DNA of 64,000 nucleotides from Ornithinibacillus sp047228935 (GCF_047228935.1 NZ_JBFEGG010000001.1:1426001-1490000); one strand, 5' to 3'; counted from the stretch's first letter, positions 45,121-54,209 are shown. Made by a program: numbers and translations. The notes: generated by a model not told the origin, from the sequence alone.

Positions 45121-46161
45121 CTAGTAACTCCCTTCACGAATAAAAGGAGCAGCAGCTTCTTGCGTAATAAGGTCTTCCTGAAGAAGTCTTTTTATATCCA
45201 TTTCCAACGTATGCATCCCATACTCTTTCGATGTTTGTAGTACATTTTGTACTTGGTGCAATTTTTCATTACGTATTAAATTTTTAACAGCGGATGTATT
45301 CACAAGTACTTCTGTTGCTACACGTCGGGTAGTTCTATCCTTTGTAATTAGTAATCTTTGAGATATTACAGCTTTTAAAATATTCGATAGTTGTATACGG
45401 ATTTGCGATTGCTGTTCAACTGGAAAAACATCAATAATTCTTTCTATTGTTGATACTGCACCAATTGTATGAACCGTTCCTAAAACTAAATGGCCAGTCT
45501 CAGCCGCTGTAATTGCAGTAGAAATAGTCTCCAAATCTCTCATTTCACCTACTAGTATGACATCCGGATCTTGGCGTAAGCTCGCTCTTAATCCAGCTGC
45601 AAAACTATTTGTATCAAAGCCAACCTCACGCTGGTCAATTACTGATTTATCATGGGAATGCATGTATTCGATTGGATCTTCTAATGTAATAATATGCTTT
45701 TTCATCGTATGGTTCATATAATCAATCATTGAAGCTAATGTAGTACTTTTCCCACTACCAGTTGGTCCGGTAACAAGAATTAAGCCTTGAGTCTCTTCCA
45801 TTAGCTTTTTAGAAATTGCTGGTAAATGGAGCTCCTCTATTGATGGAATTCTAGTGGGAACGATACGAATTGCTAACGATAACTCGCCACGTTGGTAATA
45901 AGTGTTTACTCTAAAGCGTGAAACTCCATGAATCCCATATGAAAAATCCAGCTCTCGTTCACTTTTTAGCTGTAACCATTTATCCTCTGGTAGTATCGAT
46001 TTTACAATTTCTGTAGTATCCTTAGGTGTGATTTTAGGCAAATCTTGTTCTATTAAATTTCCATTCACCCTAAAAACAGGGGGTTTTCCTATAGTAATAT
46101 GTACATCGGATGCTTGCAGATGATAAGCAAGCGTAAGCCATTTATCCAGTTGTTCCTTCAT
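45121..46161 (-). CDS. pilT: Twitching motility retraction ATPase PilT
   Basis: PilT powers pilus disassembly and retraction. The 346-residue hexameric ATPase has Walker A GPTGSGKSTT, the Asp box TLEDPIEY, Walker B DPDVILVGEMRD and the His box GHLVLGTVHT. The AIR box expected in PilT is represented by AIRIVPTRIPSIEELHLP in the N-terminal part. The comG competence operon has no PilT, so this shows a retractile pilus. Between pilB and pilC. Confidence 0.95.
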   Translation of the reverse strand: MKEQLDKWLTLAYHLQASDVHITIGKPPVFRVNGNLIEQDLPKITPKDTTEIVKSILPEDKWLQLKSERELDFSYGIHGVSRFRVNTYYQRGELSLAIRIVPTRIPSIEELHLPAISKKLMEETQGLILVTGPTGSGKSTTLASMIDYMNHTMKKHIITLEDPIEYMHSHDKSVIDQREVGFDTNSFAAGLRASLRQDPDVILVGEMRDLETISTAITAAETGHLVLGTVHTIGAVSTIERIIDVFPVEQQSQIRIQLSNILKAVISQRLLITKDRTTRRVATEVLVNTSAVKNLIRNEKLHQVQNVLQTSKEYGMHTLEMDIKRLLQEDLITQEAAAPFIREGSY

Positions 46162-46172
46162 CTTATTTCCCC

Positions 46173-47798
46173 CTATACATTTATAGAAACTTGCATTATT
46201 TCTTCTAAAGTAGTAAACCCACGCTTCATTTTCTCAAGTCCATCTTGAATTAAGAAGGACATGCCTTGATCTTTAGCATATTTTTTTATATTTGTTAGTG
46301 GTTTGTTATTTAATAACATATTGCGTATTTCATCATCAAAAATTAAAATTTCATGAAGGGCAATTCTTCCACGATATCCGCTGTTATGACAAGAACTACA
46401 ACCTTCACCGTAATATATACGATCCACTTCTAATCCATTGTTATAAAAAATCTCTTTTTCCATTTCTGTTGGGTTTCTATCCGTTCTACAGTCCCTACAA
46501 ATTCGTCGAACTAAACGCTGTGCAACTACCCCCTTAAGGGAAGATACTACTAAATAAGGCTCTATTCCCATTTCAATTAGTCTTGGAACCGTATCAACAG
46601 CAATGTTTGTGTGTAATGTGCTGAAAACTAGATGTCCAGTGAGCGAAGAACGGATTGCAATTTCCGCTGTTTCTTGGTCACGAATTTCTCCGACCATGAT
46701 AATATTTGGATCTTGTCTTAAAATCGAACGTAACCCGTTAGCAAAGGTAAGTCCGATTGAACTATTTACTTGTACCTGATTTATCCCTTCCATTTGATAC
46801 TCGACCGGATCTTCTACCGTCACGATATTAACGCTTTCTTTATTTAAATAATGTAATGCAGCATATAAGGTTGATGTTTTCCCAGATCCAGTTGGTCCTG
46901 TTAATAACACGAGGCCAGAAGGCTGATTGATTAATTTTAAATACTTCTTATGATTTTCTTCGGAAAAATTCAAATCACTAAAGTTCATAAGTGCATTATT
47001 CAAATCTAATATTCTGATAACCACTTTCTCACCGTGGACAGTTGGTAAACAAGATATACGTAAATCAACTGGTGTTACGCCAACTGTTGTCTTTATTCGT
47101 CCATCCTGTGGTAGCCTCGTTTGCGTTATATTTAAATCAGCTAAAATTTTTATTCTAGCAATTAGTGAATTTTGCATCTTCTTTGGTACTGTTCTTTCCG
47201 TATGCAACCTACCATCAATTCGGTACCGAATATTTACTTCTATTTCACGTGGATCAATATGTATATCACTAGCTTTTAATTGAACACCTGTAGATAATAT
47301 TTGATCAAGTAACTGAATAACTGTACTTTCATCATCGTCATTCATTGTTTCTATACTTCTAGGCGAATTGCTTTTCACATAAAATTTATTAATAGCATAA
47401 AGAATATCATCTTTCGTCGCAATGACAGGTTTAATATTAAATCCAGTAGCTAACTCTAAATCATCTATGACATAATAATCCATCGGGTCTTTCATTGCTA
47501 TAAGAAGTGAATTGTCTTCTATTTTGAGAGGGATAATGTAATTCTTCTCCGCCGTTTCTCTAGAAACAAATGATAATACACGTTCATCGACCGGATATTG
47601 ATAAAGTGATACATGGGGAATGCCTAACTGTAATTCCAGTACTTGAATTAGTTGTTGCTCGGTTACATAACCTGACTTCAGTAAAACATCACCAAGCTTT
47701 TGATCGGGGCGTTTATGTTCTAAAGCTTCATCAATTTGTTGCTCGGTAACTAGACCGGCTTCTTTAAGAAGATCTCCTAGTCGTTTACGTGTTGCCAT
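46173..47798 (-). CDS. pilB: Pilus extension ATPase PilB
   Basis: PilB drives pilus polymerisation. The 541-residue protein begins with a GspE/MshE-type N-domain (RLGDLLKEAGLVTEQQIDEAL; repeated KLGDVLLKSGYVTEQQL), which binds c-di-GMP in MshE relatives. The ATPase has Walker A GPTGSGKTST, VEDPVEYQ, DPNIIMVGEIRD and GHLVFSTLHT, and a CxxC...CxxC zinc module (CRDC, CSSC). Two ATG codons overlap the stop of the upstream gene. Confidence 0.95.
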   Translation of the reverse strand: MATRKRLGDLLKEAGLVTEQQIDEALEHKRPDQKLGDVLLKSGYVTEQQLIQVLELQLGIPHVSLYQYPVDERVLSFVSRETAEKNYIIPLKIEDNSLLIAMKDPMDYYVIDDLELATGFNIKPVIATKDDILYAINKFYVKSNSPRSIETMNDDDESTVIQLLDQILSTGVQLKASDIHIDPREIEVNIRYRIDGRLHTERTVPKKMQNSLIARIKILADLNITQTRLPQDGRIKTTVGVTPVDLRISCLPTVHGEKVVIRILDLNNALMNFSDLNFSEENHKKYLKLINQPSGLVLLTGPTGSGKTSTLYAALHYLNKESVNIVTVEDPVEYQMEGINQVQVNSSIGLTFANGLRSILRQDPNIIMVGEIRDQETAEIAIRSSLTGHLVFSTLHTNIAVDTVPRLIEMGIEPYLVVSSLKGVVAQRLVRRICRDCRTDRNPTEMEKEIFYNNGLEVDRIYYGEGCSSCHNSGYRGRIALHEILIFDDEIRNMLLNNKPLTNIKKYAKDQGMSFLIQDGLEKMKRGFTTLEEIMQVSINV

Positions 47799-47800
47799 CA

Positions 47801-48256
47801 TTATTCCCCATTTCCTTTTATTTTTATCGTAATTTCGCTTGTCTCTTCTACAGTTTTTGCAAAGGCGGTTCCTTTACTGCTATAGGCAATTACTATTTCT
47901 ATACTACCTTCTGAATATGGGATACTAGTTGGTAACTCTAATTCAAAATATCTATTGCTATCGATTTCCTTTTTTCCTCGTAATTCATTATTCAATTGAT
48001 TAATTTTCGATAACAATTCATTTATTCCACCATTGTTTAACGTTTGTTGCAACTCGTCTTGCATGTTCTCCAAATGATATTGATAATAATCCATTCCCAT
48101 ACTAGCTATATTTTTTGCGTCAATATGTTTTTCCATAGTATTTATTTGCGTCGAGGTGTTTATAGCTTGGTAAAATAACACCATGATAAACAATAATATT
48201 AATGTAATGATAGACAAAGTTAATACGAACGCTACACCTTTTTGATTGTTAATCAT
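47801..48256 (-). CDS. Minor pilus protein, PilX-like
   Basis: The 151-residue product has a short N-terminus with NNQKG followed by a hydrophobic helix (VAFVLTLSIITLILLFIMVLF), as in PilX/GspK-like minor pilins; the residue at position 5 of the helix is not Glu, which is also seen in initiating minor pilins. A coiled-coil segment and a beta-rich C-terminal domain follow. It overlaps the preceding prepilin gene by 8 nt and meets pilB with TAATG. Confidence 0.7.
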   Translation of the reverse strand: MINNQKGVAFVLTLSIITLILLFIMVLFYQAINTSTQINTMEKHIDAKNIASMGMDYYQYHLENMQDELQQTLNNGGINELLSKINQLNNELRGKKEIDSNRYFELELPTSIPYSEGSIEIVIAYSSKGTAFAKTVEETSEITIKIKGNGE

Positions 48257-48668
48257 TCCTATCACCATTTAAATAGATGTATGTATCACTTAGCATTTTA
48301 TTTTCCTCATCATATATTTCAATATGGGTCTGGTATAGATTTGTCCCTGTTTCCTTACATAATGAAATAACAGGATAATAGTTATCCATATAGGTAAATG
48401 TATCACTCAAGTTAATTGGATTACTCATATTAGGACAATCATTACTCTGATCTAATGTAGATAGTATATTGCTATTTTTTATATCAAAGGCTGCTTGATC
48501 TAATAAATTACTTCCTCTTAATTGATTATCAGCGCTACTCGTCCAACCAATTATTTGTGGAAAAATAGGTAAAAGTATGGCCACAACTATTCCAAGAATC
48601 GTAATTGATGCTATAATCTCTACAAGGGTAAAACCATTACTAGATAATAAATGAGACCTTCTATTCAA
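48249..48668 (-). CDS. Minor prepilin (TTG start)
   Basis: The product of 139 aa starts at a TTG (48668) with GGAG 9 nt upstream and gives a short basic leader, MNRRSHLLSSNG, followed by FTLVEIIASITILGIVVAILLP, a classical cleavage site with Glu5. Longer frames would overlap the divergent prepilin gene. The C-terminal domain is small and has two Cys (C in NDCPNMS and ISLCKET), which may form a disulphide. First gene of the minus-strand pilus operon. Confidence 0.85.
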   Translation of the reverse strand: MNRRSHLLSSNGFTLVEIIASITILGIVVAILLPIFPQIIGWTSSADNQLRGSNLLDQAAFDIKNSNILSTLDQSNDCPNMSNPINLSDTFTYMDNYYPVISLCKETGTNLYQTHIEIYDEENKMLSDTYIYLNGDRND

Positions 48669-48701
48669 TAGAATCCACTCCAAATATCGGACTTTTATCC
48701 T

Positions 48702-48707
48702 ATTATA
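48702..48707 (-). promoter_or_regulatory. -10 of the pilus operon promoter
   Basis: A perfect TATAAT on the minus strand, 34 nt upstream of the first prepilin start. The -35 is weak. The divergent prepilin gene starts only 24 bp away on the other strand, so both promoters share this short space. Confidence 0.45.
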
Positions 48708-48730
48708 CCATCTAATCGGATGTGATAAAT

Positions 48731-49816
48731 ATGCTATTTCGTCAATTAAAAAATGAAAAGGGGCTAACTTTAGTAGAGTTACTCGCAACCATTTCATTAT
48801 TTACCATTATCATAGCTCTCTCAACTGCTCTTATATTTCAACTTTTTCAAAACGAAGAAACTAGTTCAGAAAGAATCAATTTAGTTCAAGAAACGAATGT
48901 ATTAGTAAATCAACTTAAGAATGATTATTTAAAGGAAAGTGACACGCTTTCACAATATACGAGGTTCAATCTTTGTCTTAGTCAACCTAATGATATTCAG
49001 ATATCAAAATTTGTAATAAATGAAAATGAAAGTCTCCAAATAGTAAATGGCTGTATTAAAGAGGTTATTGCTCAAGAAACACTTCCCATAACCATTACCA
49101 CAACAAATCGTAGTGGTTATGAGATTACGGTTAAAACTACTTGGAAGTCAATCAAGAACCCACCACCGATAGTATTAACTGATGAACCCGAAGAAGAAGT
49201 CCCGTCCGAATTTAATGAAGTAGATAAGATTGTATCATGTATTTACGATGGCAATACTAAATTTACCGTTCGTCAAATTGGTTCTTGGCAATGTCCAAAA
49301 ATATCTATCAATAATGGTAGTACACTTTTTTCTAACAACAACCTGTCTATTCATGATGTTGAATTTATGATTGATAACAACTTATACGCCGATAAGGCTT
49401 TTAGATTGGATAATTCAACCGAAATAAATGTAGGAAAGAATGCCTTTATAGAGCAAAACCTTAGTTTATATTGGAATACCTCCATTAATGTTCAAAGGAA
49501 TTTTACATCTCTGGCTGAGACACTATTACATAACAATTCCAACATTAACATTGGTGGAGATGCCAAATTTAACAATCTGAAATTGTACTCAACATCAGCT
49601 GTAGTAGTTAATGGGGATGCTTCTTTTAATGGTCCTGTCCGTATAGAAAATCAAGCCAACATAATCATAAAAGGCAATGCCACATTCTACATGCCTGTAG
49701 ATTTTAATTCATCTAGTGGAAAAATCTGCACTGAAGGAAACGCTATTTTTCATTCAACTGTAAGCTCTCCAAATAATATTATAATTAAAAATGGCACTGG
49801 AAGCTGTGACTTATAA
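48731..49816 (+). CDS. Prepilin with C-terminal repeat domain (possible tip adhesin)
   Basis: The 361-residue protein has a leader MLFRQLKNEKG followed by LTLVELLATISLFTIIIALSTAL (Leu at +1, Glu5 kept). A pilin-like domain (to about 140), a Pro/Glu-rich linker (PPPIVLTDEPEEEVP) and a C-terminal region follow. The latter (about 230-355) has about six repeats of ~20 residues with the pattern [IV]xxxGxAxF, rich in Asn and Ser, and resembles a beta-solenoid. The gene is divergent from the rest and should be exported by the same machinery. The adhesin role is inferred. Confidence 0.8.
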   Translation: MLFRQLKNEKGLTLVELLATISLFTIIIALSTALIFQLFQNEETSSERINLVQETNVLVNQLKNDYLKESDTLSQYTRFNLCLSQPNDIQISKFVINENESLQIVNGCIKEVIAQETLPITITTTNRSGYEITVKTTWKSIKNPPPIVLTDEPEEEVPSEFNEVDKIVSCIYDGNTKFTVRQIGSWQCPKISINNGSTLFSNNNLSIHDVEFMIDNNLYADKAFRLDNSTEINVGKNAFIEQNLSLYWNTSINVQRNFTSLAETLLHNNSNINIGGDAKFNNLKLYSTSAVVVNGDASFNGPVRIENQANIIIKGNATFYMPVDFNSSSGKICTEGNAIFHSTVSSPNNIIIKNGTGSCDL

Positions 49817-49897
49817 TGAAAATAAGGCGTAAAATGTAGACAAATATCAATAGATTCGACTATCTAATCTTGGAATAAATGACTTTAATTCAACTTA

Positions 49898-49926
49898 AAA
49901 ACGTGAGCAAAGTGCTCACGTTTTTT
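49898..49926. terminator. Bidirectional terminator between the prepilin gene and ytkL
   Basis: Stem AAACGTGAGCA/TGCTCACGTTT with T-runs on both strands, between two convergent genes. Confidence 0.88.
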
Positions 49927-49943
49927 ATATCCTTCTCATACCA

Positions 49944-50624
49944 TTAAAGTTCTAACACACTGCCTGCATGCATAACTTTCCCTTCACCGGTCTTCAACTT
50001 ACGTACGAAATCTTCAGGATTCTGCTCAATTACGGGAAATGTATTGTAATGAATTGGAACAACTATTTTTGCTTTAATCCAATCCGCTGCAATTAATGCA
50101 TCATCAGGACCCATTGTAAAATTATCTCCAATAGGAATAAACGCTACATCAATATCATGCATTTCACCATACATTTTCAAATCAGTAAATAAAGCTGTAT
50201 CCCCAAGATGATAGATGGTTTTCCCTTCAACCGTTAATAAAATCCCTGCTGGCATACCGGTATATATAATTGTTCCATCTTCCTCTGAGAAGCCCGAGCC
50301 ATGAAATGCTTGAGTAAATTTCACTTTCCCAAAATCAAATTCTCTAGAACCTCCAATATGCATCCCATGAACTTTCACACCCTTAGTATCTAAATAGTCC
50401 GCTAGTTCATTTGGAGCGATGACAAGTGCATCATTTCTTTTAGCAATTTCAACTGTGTCCCCAACATGATCATTATGACCATGAGTTAGTAATATGTAAT
50501 CTGCCTTCACTTCATCTGCGTTTAAATCACATAATCCATTTCCCGTTATAAATGGGTCTATTAATATCGTATTCTTATCTGATTCCACTTTTACAACAGC
50601 ATGTCCATGATAAGATACTTTCAT
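49944..50624 (-). CDS. ytkL: Metal-dependent hydrolase, UPF0173 (YtkL)
   Basis: A metallo-beta-lactamase fold hydrolase of 226 aa. The metal site LLTHGHNDHVGD (HxHxDH) is intact, and other His residues sit in FHGSGF, YHLGDTALF (with the Asp ligand) and IPIHYNTFP. The UPF0173 substrate is unknown. Position and length match B. subtilis ytkL. Confidence 0.93.
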   Translation of the reverse strand: MKVSYHGHAVVKVESDKNTILIDPFITGNGLCDLNADEVKADYILLTHGHNDHVGDTVEIAKRNDALVIAPNELADYLDTKGVKVHGMHIGGSREFDFGKVKFTQAFHGSGFSEEDGTIIYTGMPAGILLTVEGKTIYHLGDTALFTDLKMYGEMHDIDVAFIPIGDNFTMGPDDALIAADWIKAKIVVPIHYNTFPVIEQNPEDFVRKLKTGEGKVMHAGSVLEL

Positions 50625-50702
50625 AAAGCTTCATCCCTTTCGATTTTGTTCTTTACAATATATATTCTACATTTATGGCCAATTTCCTTTAAAAATACAA
50701 TA

Positions 50703-50730
50703 AAAGACAGCATTATGAAATGCCGTCTTT
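50703..50730 (-). terminator. Terminator after the pspA-like gene
   Basis: Stem AAAGAC-GCATT/AATGC-GTCTTT with one mismatch per arm and a weak T-tract. Confidence 0.75.
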
Positions 50731-50735
50731 ATTGA

Positions 50736-51401
50736 CTACTCTTTACCCATTGCCTTCTTTAATTCTGCTAATTCATCATCTACATCTGTATCAAGCTTTT
50801 TAAACTCATCATCTAATGTTCTAGCTTGAGTGGATAGGTCTTCACTTGTTTCAGCTTCTGCTTCAAAGCGAAGTACTTTTTCCTCCATACGCTCAAATCC
50901 TCTTCTTGATTCATCGCCACCAATCGATGACATGCTACGGTTAATTTTTGTACGTGTTTGAGCTGCTTCAGCACGAGCTTTCAATGAATCCTTTTTAAGA
51001 TTCATTTCATGATATTCTTTTTTCATTTCATCTAACTTATTCTTAAGTACTTCGGAATCATTTTTTGCTTGTTCATATGACTGTTGAAGTAATGTTGCCT
51101 GATTCTCGTATTCTTTCTTTTCTTGTAAAGCACGTTTAGCAAGGTCATCTTCACCAGCACCTACAGCCTTTTCTGCTTGAGACTGTCTCTTTTGCACCAT
51201 AGCCTGAGCATCTTCTACTTTACGTTTTAGGATTTTTTCATTTGCAATTTGCTTAGCAACCGCTGCTTCTGCTTCTCGAATGTCTTCTCCCATATCACGA
51301 AGGAATTGGTCCAGCATTTTCACCGGATCTTCTGCTTTATCAAGCATTGCATTTAATTCTGAACTTACAACAGTCTTCACTCTCTTGAAAAATTTAAACA
51401 T
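50736..51401 (-). CDS. pspA: PspA/IM30 family protein
   Basis: PspA-family proteins coat and protect the cytoplasmic membrane under envelope stress. The 221-residue protein is almost wholly helical and coiled-coil, begins FKFFKRVKTVVSSELNAMLDKAEDP (the amphipathic first helix binds lipid in this family) and has the DQFLRDM motif. The ATG at 51401 has GGAGG 6 nt upstream. It stands alone; which stress controls it cannot be told. Confidence 0.9.
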   Translation of the reverse strand: MFKFFKRVKTVVSSELNAMLDKAEDPVKMLDQFLRDMGEDIREAEAAVAKQIANEKILKRKVEDAQAMVQKRQSQAEKAVGAGEDDLAKRALQEKKEYENQATLLQQSYEQAKNDSEVLKNKLDEMKKEYHEMNLKKDSLKARAEAAQTRTKINRSMSSIGGDESRRGFERMEEKVLRFEAEAETSEDLSTQARTLDDEFKKLDTDVDDELAELKKAMGKE

Positions 51402-51538
51402 AGGCAACCTCCATTAATTTAAATTTTATTACAACTTACCTATAGTACGAATAAAAGTCTGAATGGTTTCAAATTTTTCTTAGTTGTAATTCATTTTTTT
51501 TTAAGTTTATAATGATAGTAATAGATGAGGTGATATGA

Positions 51539-52639
51539 ATGTCAAAAAGAAGGATTCAATCTTTAGTAAATAAATTAGAAGAAAATCAATTAGATAGTAT
51601 GCTCGTTACTACACCAGCAAATGTTTATTATTTAAGTAACTATTTAACTGATCCACATGAGCGCGTTGTTGCTGTTTATGTGAGTAGTACTCATGATCCT
51701 GTACTAATTTTACCTGCTATGGAAGCAGAAGATGCAAGAAATGCAGGTTGGAATTATTCGATGATAGATTATCATGATCATGAAAATCCTTGGGAGTTGT
51801 TTCAGTCCTTTTTAAATAATGTTGGAAAAATACCTGAAACTCTTGGTGTAGAAGAAGATAACCTTACACTAGGTAGGTACAATAGTATTCAAGGAATTCT
51901 ACCTGAGAGTACCATTAAAAGTGCACAGGAGCTACTTTCCACATTACGTGTCATTAAAACAGATAAAGAGTATGAACTACTAAAAAGAGCAGCAGAACTA
52001 GCTGATTTTGGTGTGCAAACTGGTATCAACGCCTTAAAAGAAGGCATTAGTGAACTTGAAGTAATTGCAACTATTGAGTATGAGCTTAAAAAACAAGGTG
52101 TTCAAGCAATGTCGTTCTCTACTATGGTGTTATTCGGTGATAAAACCGCTTCTCCACATGGTACACCAGGAACGGCTAAACTTCAAAAAGGTGATATGGT
52201 ATTATTCGATTTGGGAGTAATCTATGAAGGTTATTGTTCTGATATTACAAGAACGGTTGCATTTCAGTCTATTACTGTTGAGCAAGAGAAGATTTATAAC
52301 ACAGTACTGGAAGGACAACTAAAGGCAATTGAAGCTTCAAAATTAGGAACTGCTGTAGGTAATATTGATAAAGCAGCAAGAGACCATATAGATTCTAGCG
52401 GTTTCGGCAACTATTTCAACCACCGTATTGGACATGGGTTAGGATTAGAAACCCACGAATATCCATCGCTTCACGGAAATAATTCCTTACCTTTGCAAAA
52501 AGGAATGTGCTACACAATCGAACCAGGAATCTATGTTCCAAAAACAGCCGGCGTTCGAATTGAAGATATGATTTTCATGACTTCTGAAGGTGCTCAAGTC
52601 TTGACTAAGTTTCCAAAAGAGCTTCAGATTATCAATTAA
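51539..52639 (+). CDS. pepQ: Xaa-Pro dipeptidase, M24 family (PepQ-like)
   Basis: A 366-residue metallopeptidase of the creatinase/prolidase type, cleaving Xaa-Pro dipeptides. The N-terminal creatinase domain is followed by a catalytic domain with the metal ligands in LFDLGVIYEGYCSDITRT (two Asp), HRIGHGLGLETHEYP (His), TIEPGIYV (Glu) and RIEDM (Glu). GAGGTGAT precedes the ATG. Confidence 0.9.
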   Translation: MSKRRIQSLVNKLEENQLDSMLVTTPANVYYLSNYLTDPHERVVAVYVSSTHDPVLILPAMEAEDARNAGWNYSMIDYHDHENPWELFQSFLNNVGKIPETLGVEEDNLTLGRYNSIQGILPESTIKSAQELLSTLRVIKTDKEYELLKRAAELADFGVQTGINALKEGISELEVIATIEYELKKQGVQAMSFSTMVLFGDKTASPHGTPGTAKLQKGDMVLFDLGVIYEGYCSDITRTVAFQSITVEQEKIYNTVLEGQLKAIEASKLGTAVGNIDKAARDHIDSSGFGNYFNHRIGHGLGLETHEYPSLHGNNSLPLQKGMCYTIEPGIYVPKTAGVRIEDMIFMTSEGAQVLTKFPKELQIIN

Positions 52640-52643
52640 TACA

Positions 52644-52674
52644 GAGGGTCTGACCTTAAAGGTCAAACCCTCTT
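52644..52674. terminator. Bidirectional terminator between pepQ and ald
   Basis: Stem GAGGGT-TGACC/GGTCA-ACCCTC with a short loop between convergent genes; the plus strand continues TTCTTATT. Confidence 0.75.
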
Positions 52675-52675
52675 C

Positions 52676-53791
52676 TTATTGTAGTAAGTCCTCGACATTT
52701 CGATACTCTAAACCATGTGCAATTGCAACTGCTTCATAGGTTACGAATCCATTTATTGTATTTAAACCTTTTAATAAAGCAGGGTTACTCAAGCACGCCT
52801 CTCGGTAGCCTTTAGTAGCAATTTGCAATGCATATGGCACTGTTACGTTGGTTAACCCGATTGTAGCTGTTCGAGGTACACCACCTGGCATATTTGCCAC
52901 AGAATAATGAAGCACACCATGTTTTGTATAAGTGGGATTATCATGGGTAGTAATCCGATCACTGGTTTCAAATATACCACCTTGGTCAATTGCCACATCT
53001 ACGATAACAGATCCTTCTGACATTACCATAACCATATCCTCTGTTACTAGCTTTGGTGCTTTTGCTCCTGGTATAAGTACAGCCCCAATTACTAAATCTG
53101 ATTCACGAACACTATCCGCTATATTTAGTGGATTCGAAATCATCGTATTAATGGAAGAACCAAAAATATCATCCAAATATCGTAGTCTTTCTGGATTCAA
53201 GTCTAATATGGTAACATCCGCTCCTAGACCAACAGCGATCTTTGCTGCGTTAGCACCAACTACACCCCCACCAATAACCGTTACTTTGGCTCTTTTTACT
53301 CCAGGAATACCTGCAAGTAATATGCCTTTACCACCTTTTGGCTTTTCTAAGAATTGAGCTCCGATTTGAGCAGCCATACGACCCGCTACTTCACTCATAG
53401 GTGTGAGTAGTGGTAAGGAGCCATTAGCTAACTGAACAGTCTCATAGGCAAGTCCAACCACTTTTTTATCTAATAATGCTTGAGTAAGTGATGGCTCTGC
53501 AGCTAAATGAAGATATGTAAATAAAATTAATCCATCATAAAAATAATCATATTCCTCTGGTAGCGGCTCTTTTACTTTCATTACCATTTCTTGAGCCCAA
53601 GCATCTTTTGCAGTGTTTACAATAACTGCACCAGCTTGTACATATTGTTCATCGGTAAATCCAGATCCCATCCCAGCGTTAGACTCAATAAATACTTCGT
53701 GACCCGCATTTTTCAAGGTCATTACTCCTGCTGGCGTAATTGCTACGCGATTCTCATTATTTTTTATCTCTCTTGGAACCCCAATTTTCAT
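52676..53791 (-). CDS. ald: Alanine dehydrogenase
   Basis: Catalyses the reversible NAD-dependent deamination of L-alanine to pyruvate and ammonia; in Bacillus it is needed for use of alanine and for normal sporulation. The 371-residue product begins MKIGVPREIKNNENRVAITPAGV, has the Lys/His active-site segments (MKVKEPLPEEY, FTYLHLAAEP) and the Rossmann motif VIGGGVVGANAA. It is a single gene between pepQ and a small ORF. Confidence 0.96.
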   Translation of the reverse strand: MKIGVPREIKNNENRVAITPAGVMTLKNAGHEVFIESNAGMGSGFTDEQYVQAGAVIVNTAKDAWAQEMVMKVKEPLPEEYDYFYDGLILFTYLHLAAEPSLTQALLDKKVVGLAYETVQLANGSLPLLTPMSEVAGRMAAQIGAQFLEKPKGGKGILLAGIPGVKRAKVTVIGGGVVGANAAKIAVGLGADVTILDLNPERLRYLDDIFGSSINTMISNPLNIADSVRESDLVIGAVLIPGAKAPKLVTEDMVMVMSEGSVIVDVAIDQGGIFETSDRITTHDNPTYTKHGVLHYSVANMPGGVPRTATIGLTNVTVPYALQIATKGYREACLSNPALLKGLNTINGFVTYEAVAIAHGLEYRNVEDLLQ

Positions 53792-53886
53792 TTTGGAACA
53801 CCTTCCCTGTTAAATTGTAAGCACTTCCATTGTAACAAAAAATATAAAAAATACTACTATTAATACTAGAATACCGAATAAATAAA

Positions 53887-53919
53887 AAACAATCTACCCT
53901 ATTTTAGAGTAGATTGTTT
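53887..53919 (-). terminator. Terminator after the 53-residue gene
   Basis: Stem AAACAATCTAC/GTAGATTGTTT with a CTCTAAAATAG loop region and a T-run on the minus strand. Confidence 0.85.
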
Positions 53920-53930
53920 AGAGGTGTACG

Positions 53931-54092
53931 TTAAGCCTTTCTATTATTAAAGGTCCAAATACCTTTATTATTATGCAACTGGTCTTCTACAACACCACTT
54001 TGATAACTTTCAAATAATTGGTTTTGTACTGCAGAAACACCACTTGGATCTTCAAATAACCTGTGTTTATTTTTGTTTTTGTTCTTGGCCAT
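53931..54092 (-). CDS. Small hydrophilic protein of unknown function
   Basis: The 53-residue product begins MAKNKNKNKHRLFEDPSG and is very hydrophilic. The ATG at 54092 has GGAGGTGA upstream, and a terminator follows, so the gene looks real. Small basic proteins of this kind are common among spore-associated proteins, but I do not recognise the family. It is divergent from the universal stress gene. Confidence 0.6.
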   Translation of the reverse strand: MAKNKNKNKHRLFEDPSGVSAVQNQLFESYQSGVVEDQLHNNKGIWTFNNRKA

Positions 54093-54209
54093 GTACTCAC
54101 CTCCATGATTAGTTTGTACTATTTTTGTCAATATAGGCCTGCTTACTTTTACCAAATGAAAGCGCTTTTAATGTATAATAAAGGTATAAATGAGAAAGGG
54201 GAGAGAAAA

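Noticed and set aside
40341..49816. Interpretation of the pilus locus as the comG competence operon
   Set aside because: PilT, PilM, PilN, PilO and a linked prepilin peptidase are not part of comG, and the comGA-GG gene order is absent.
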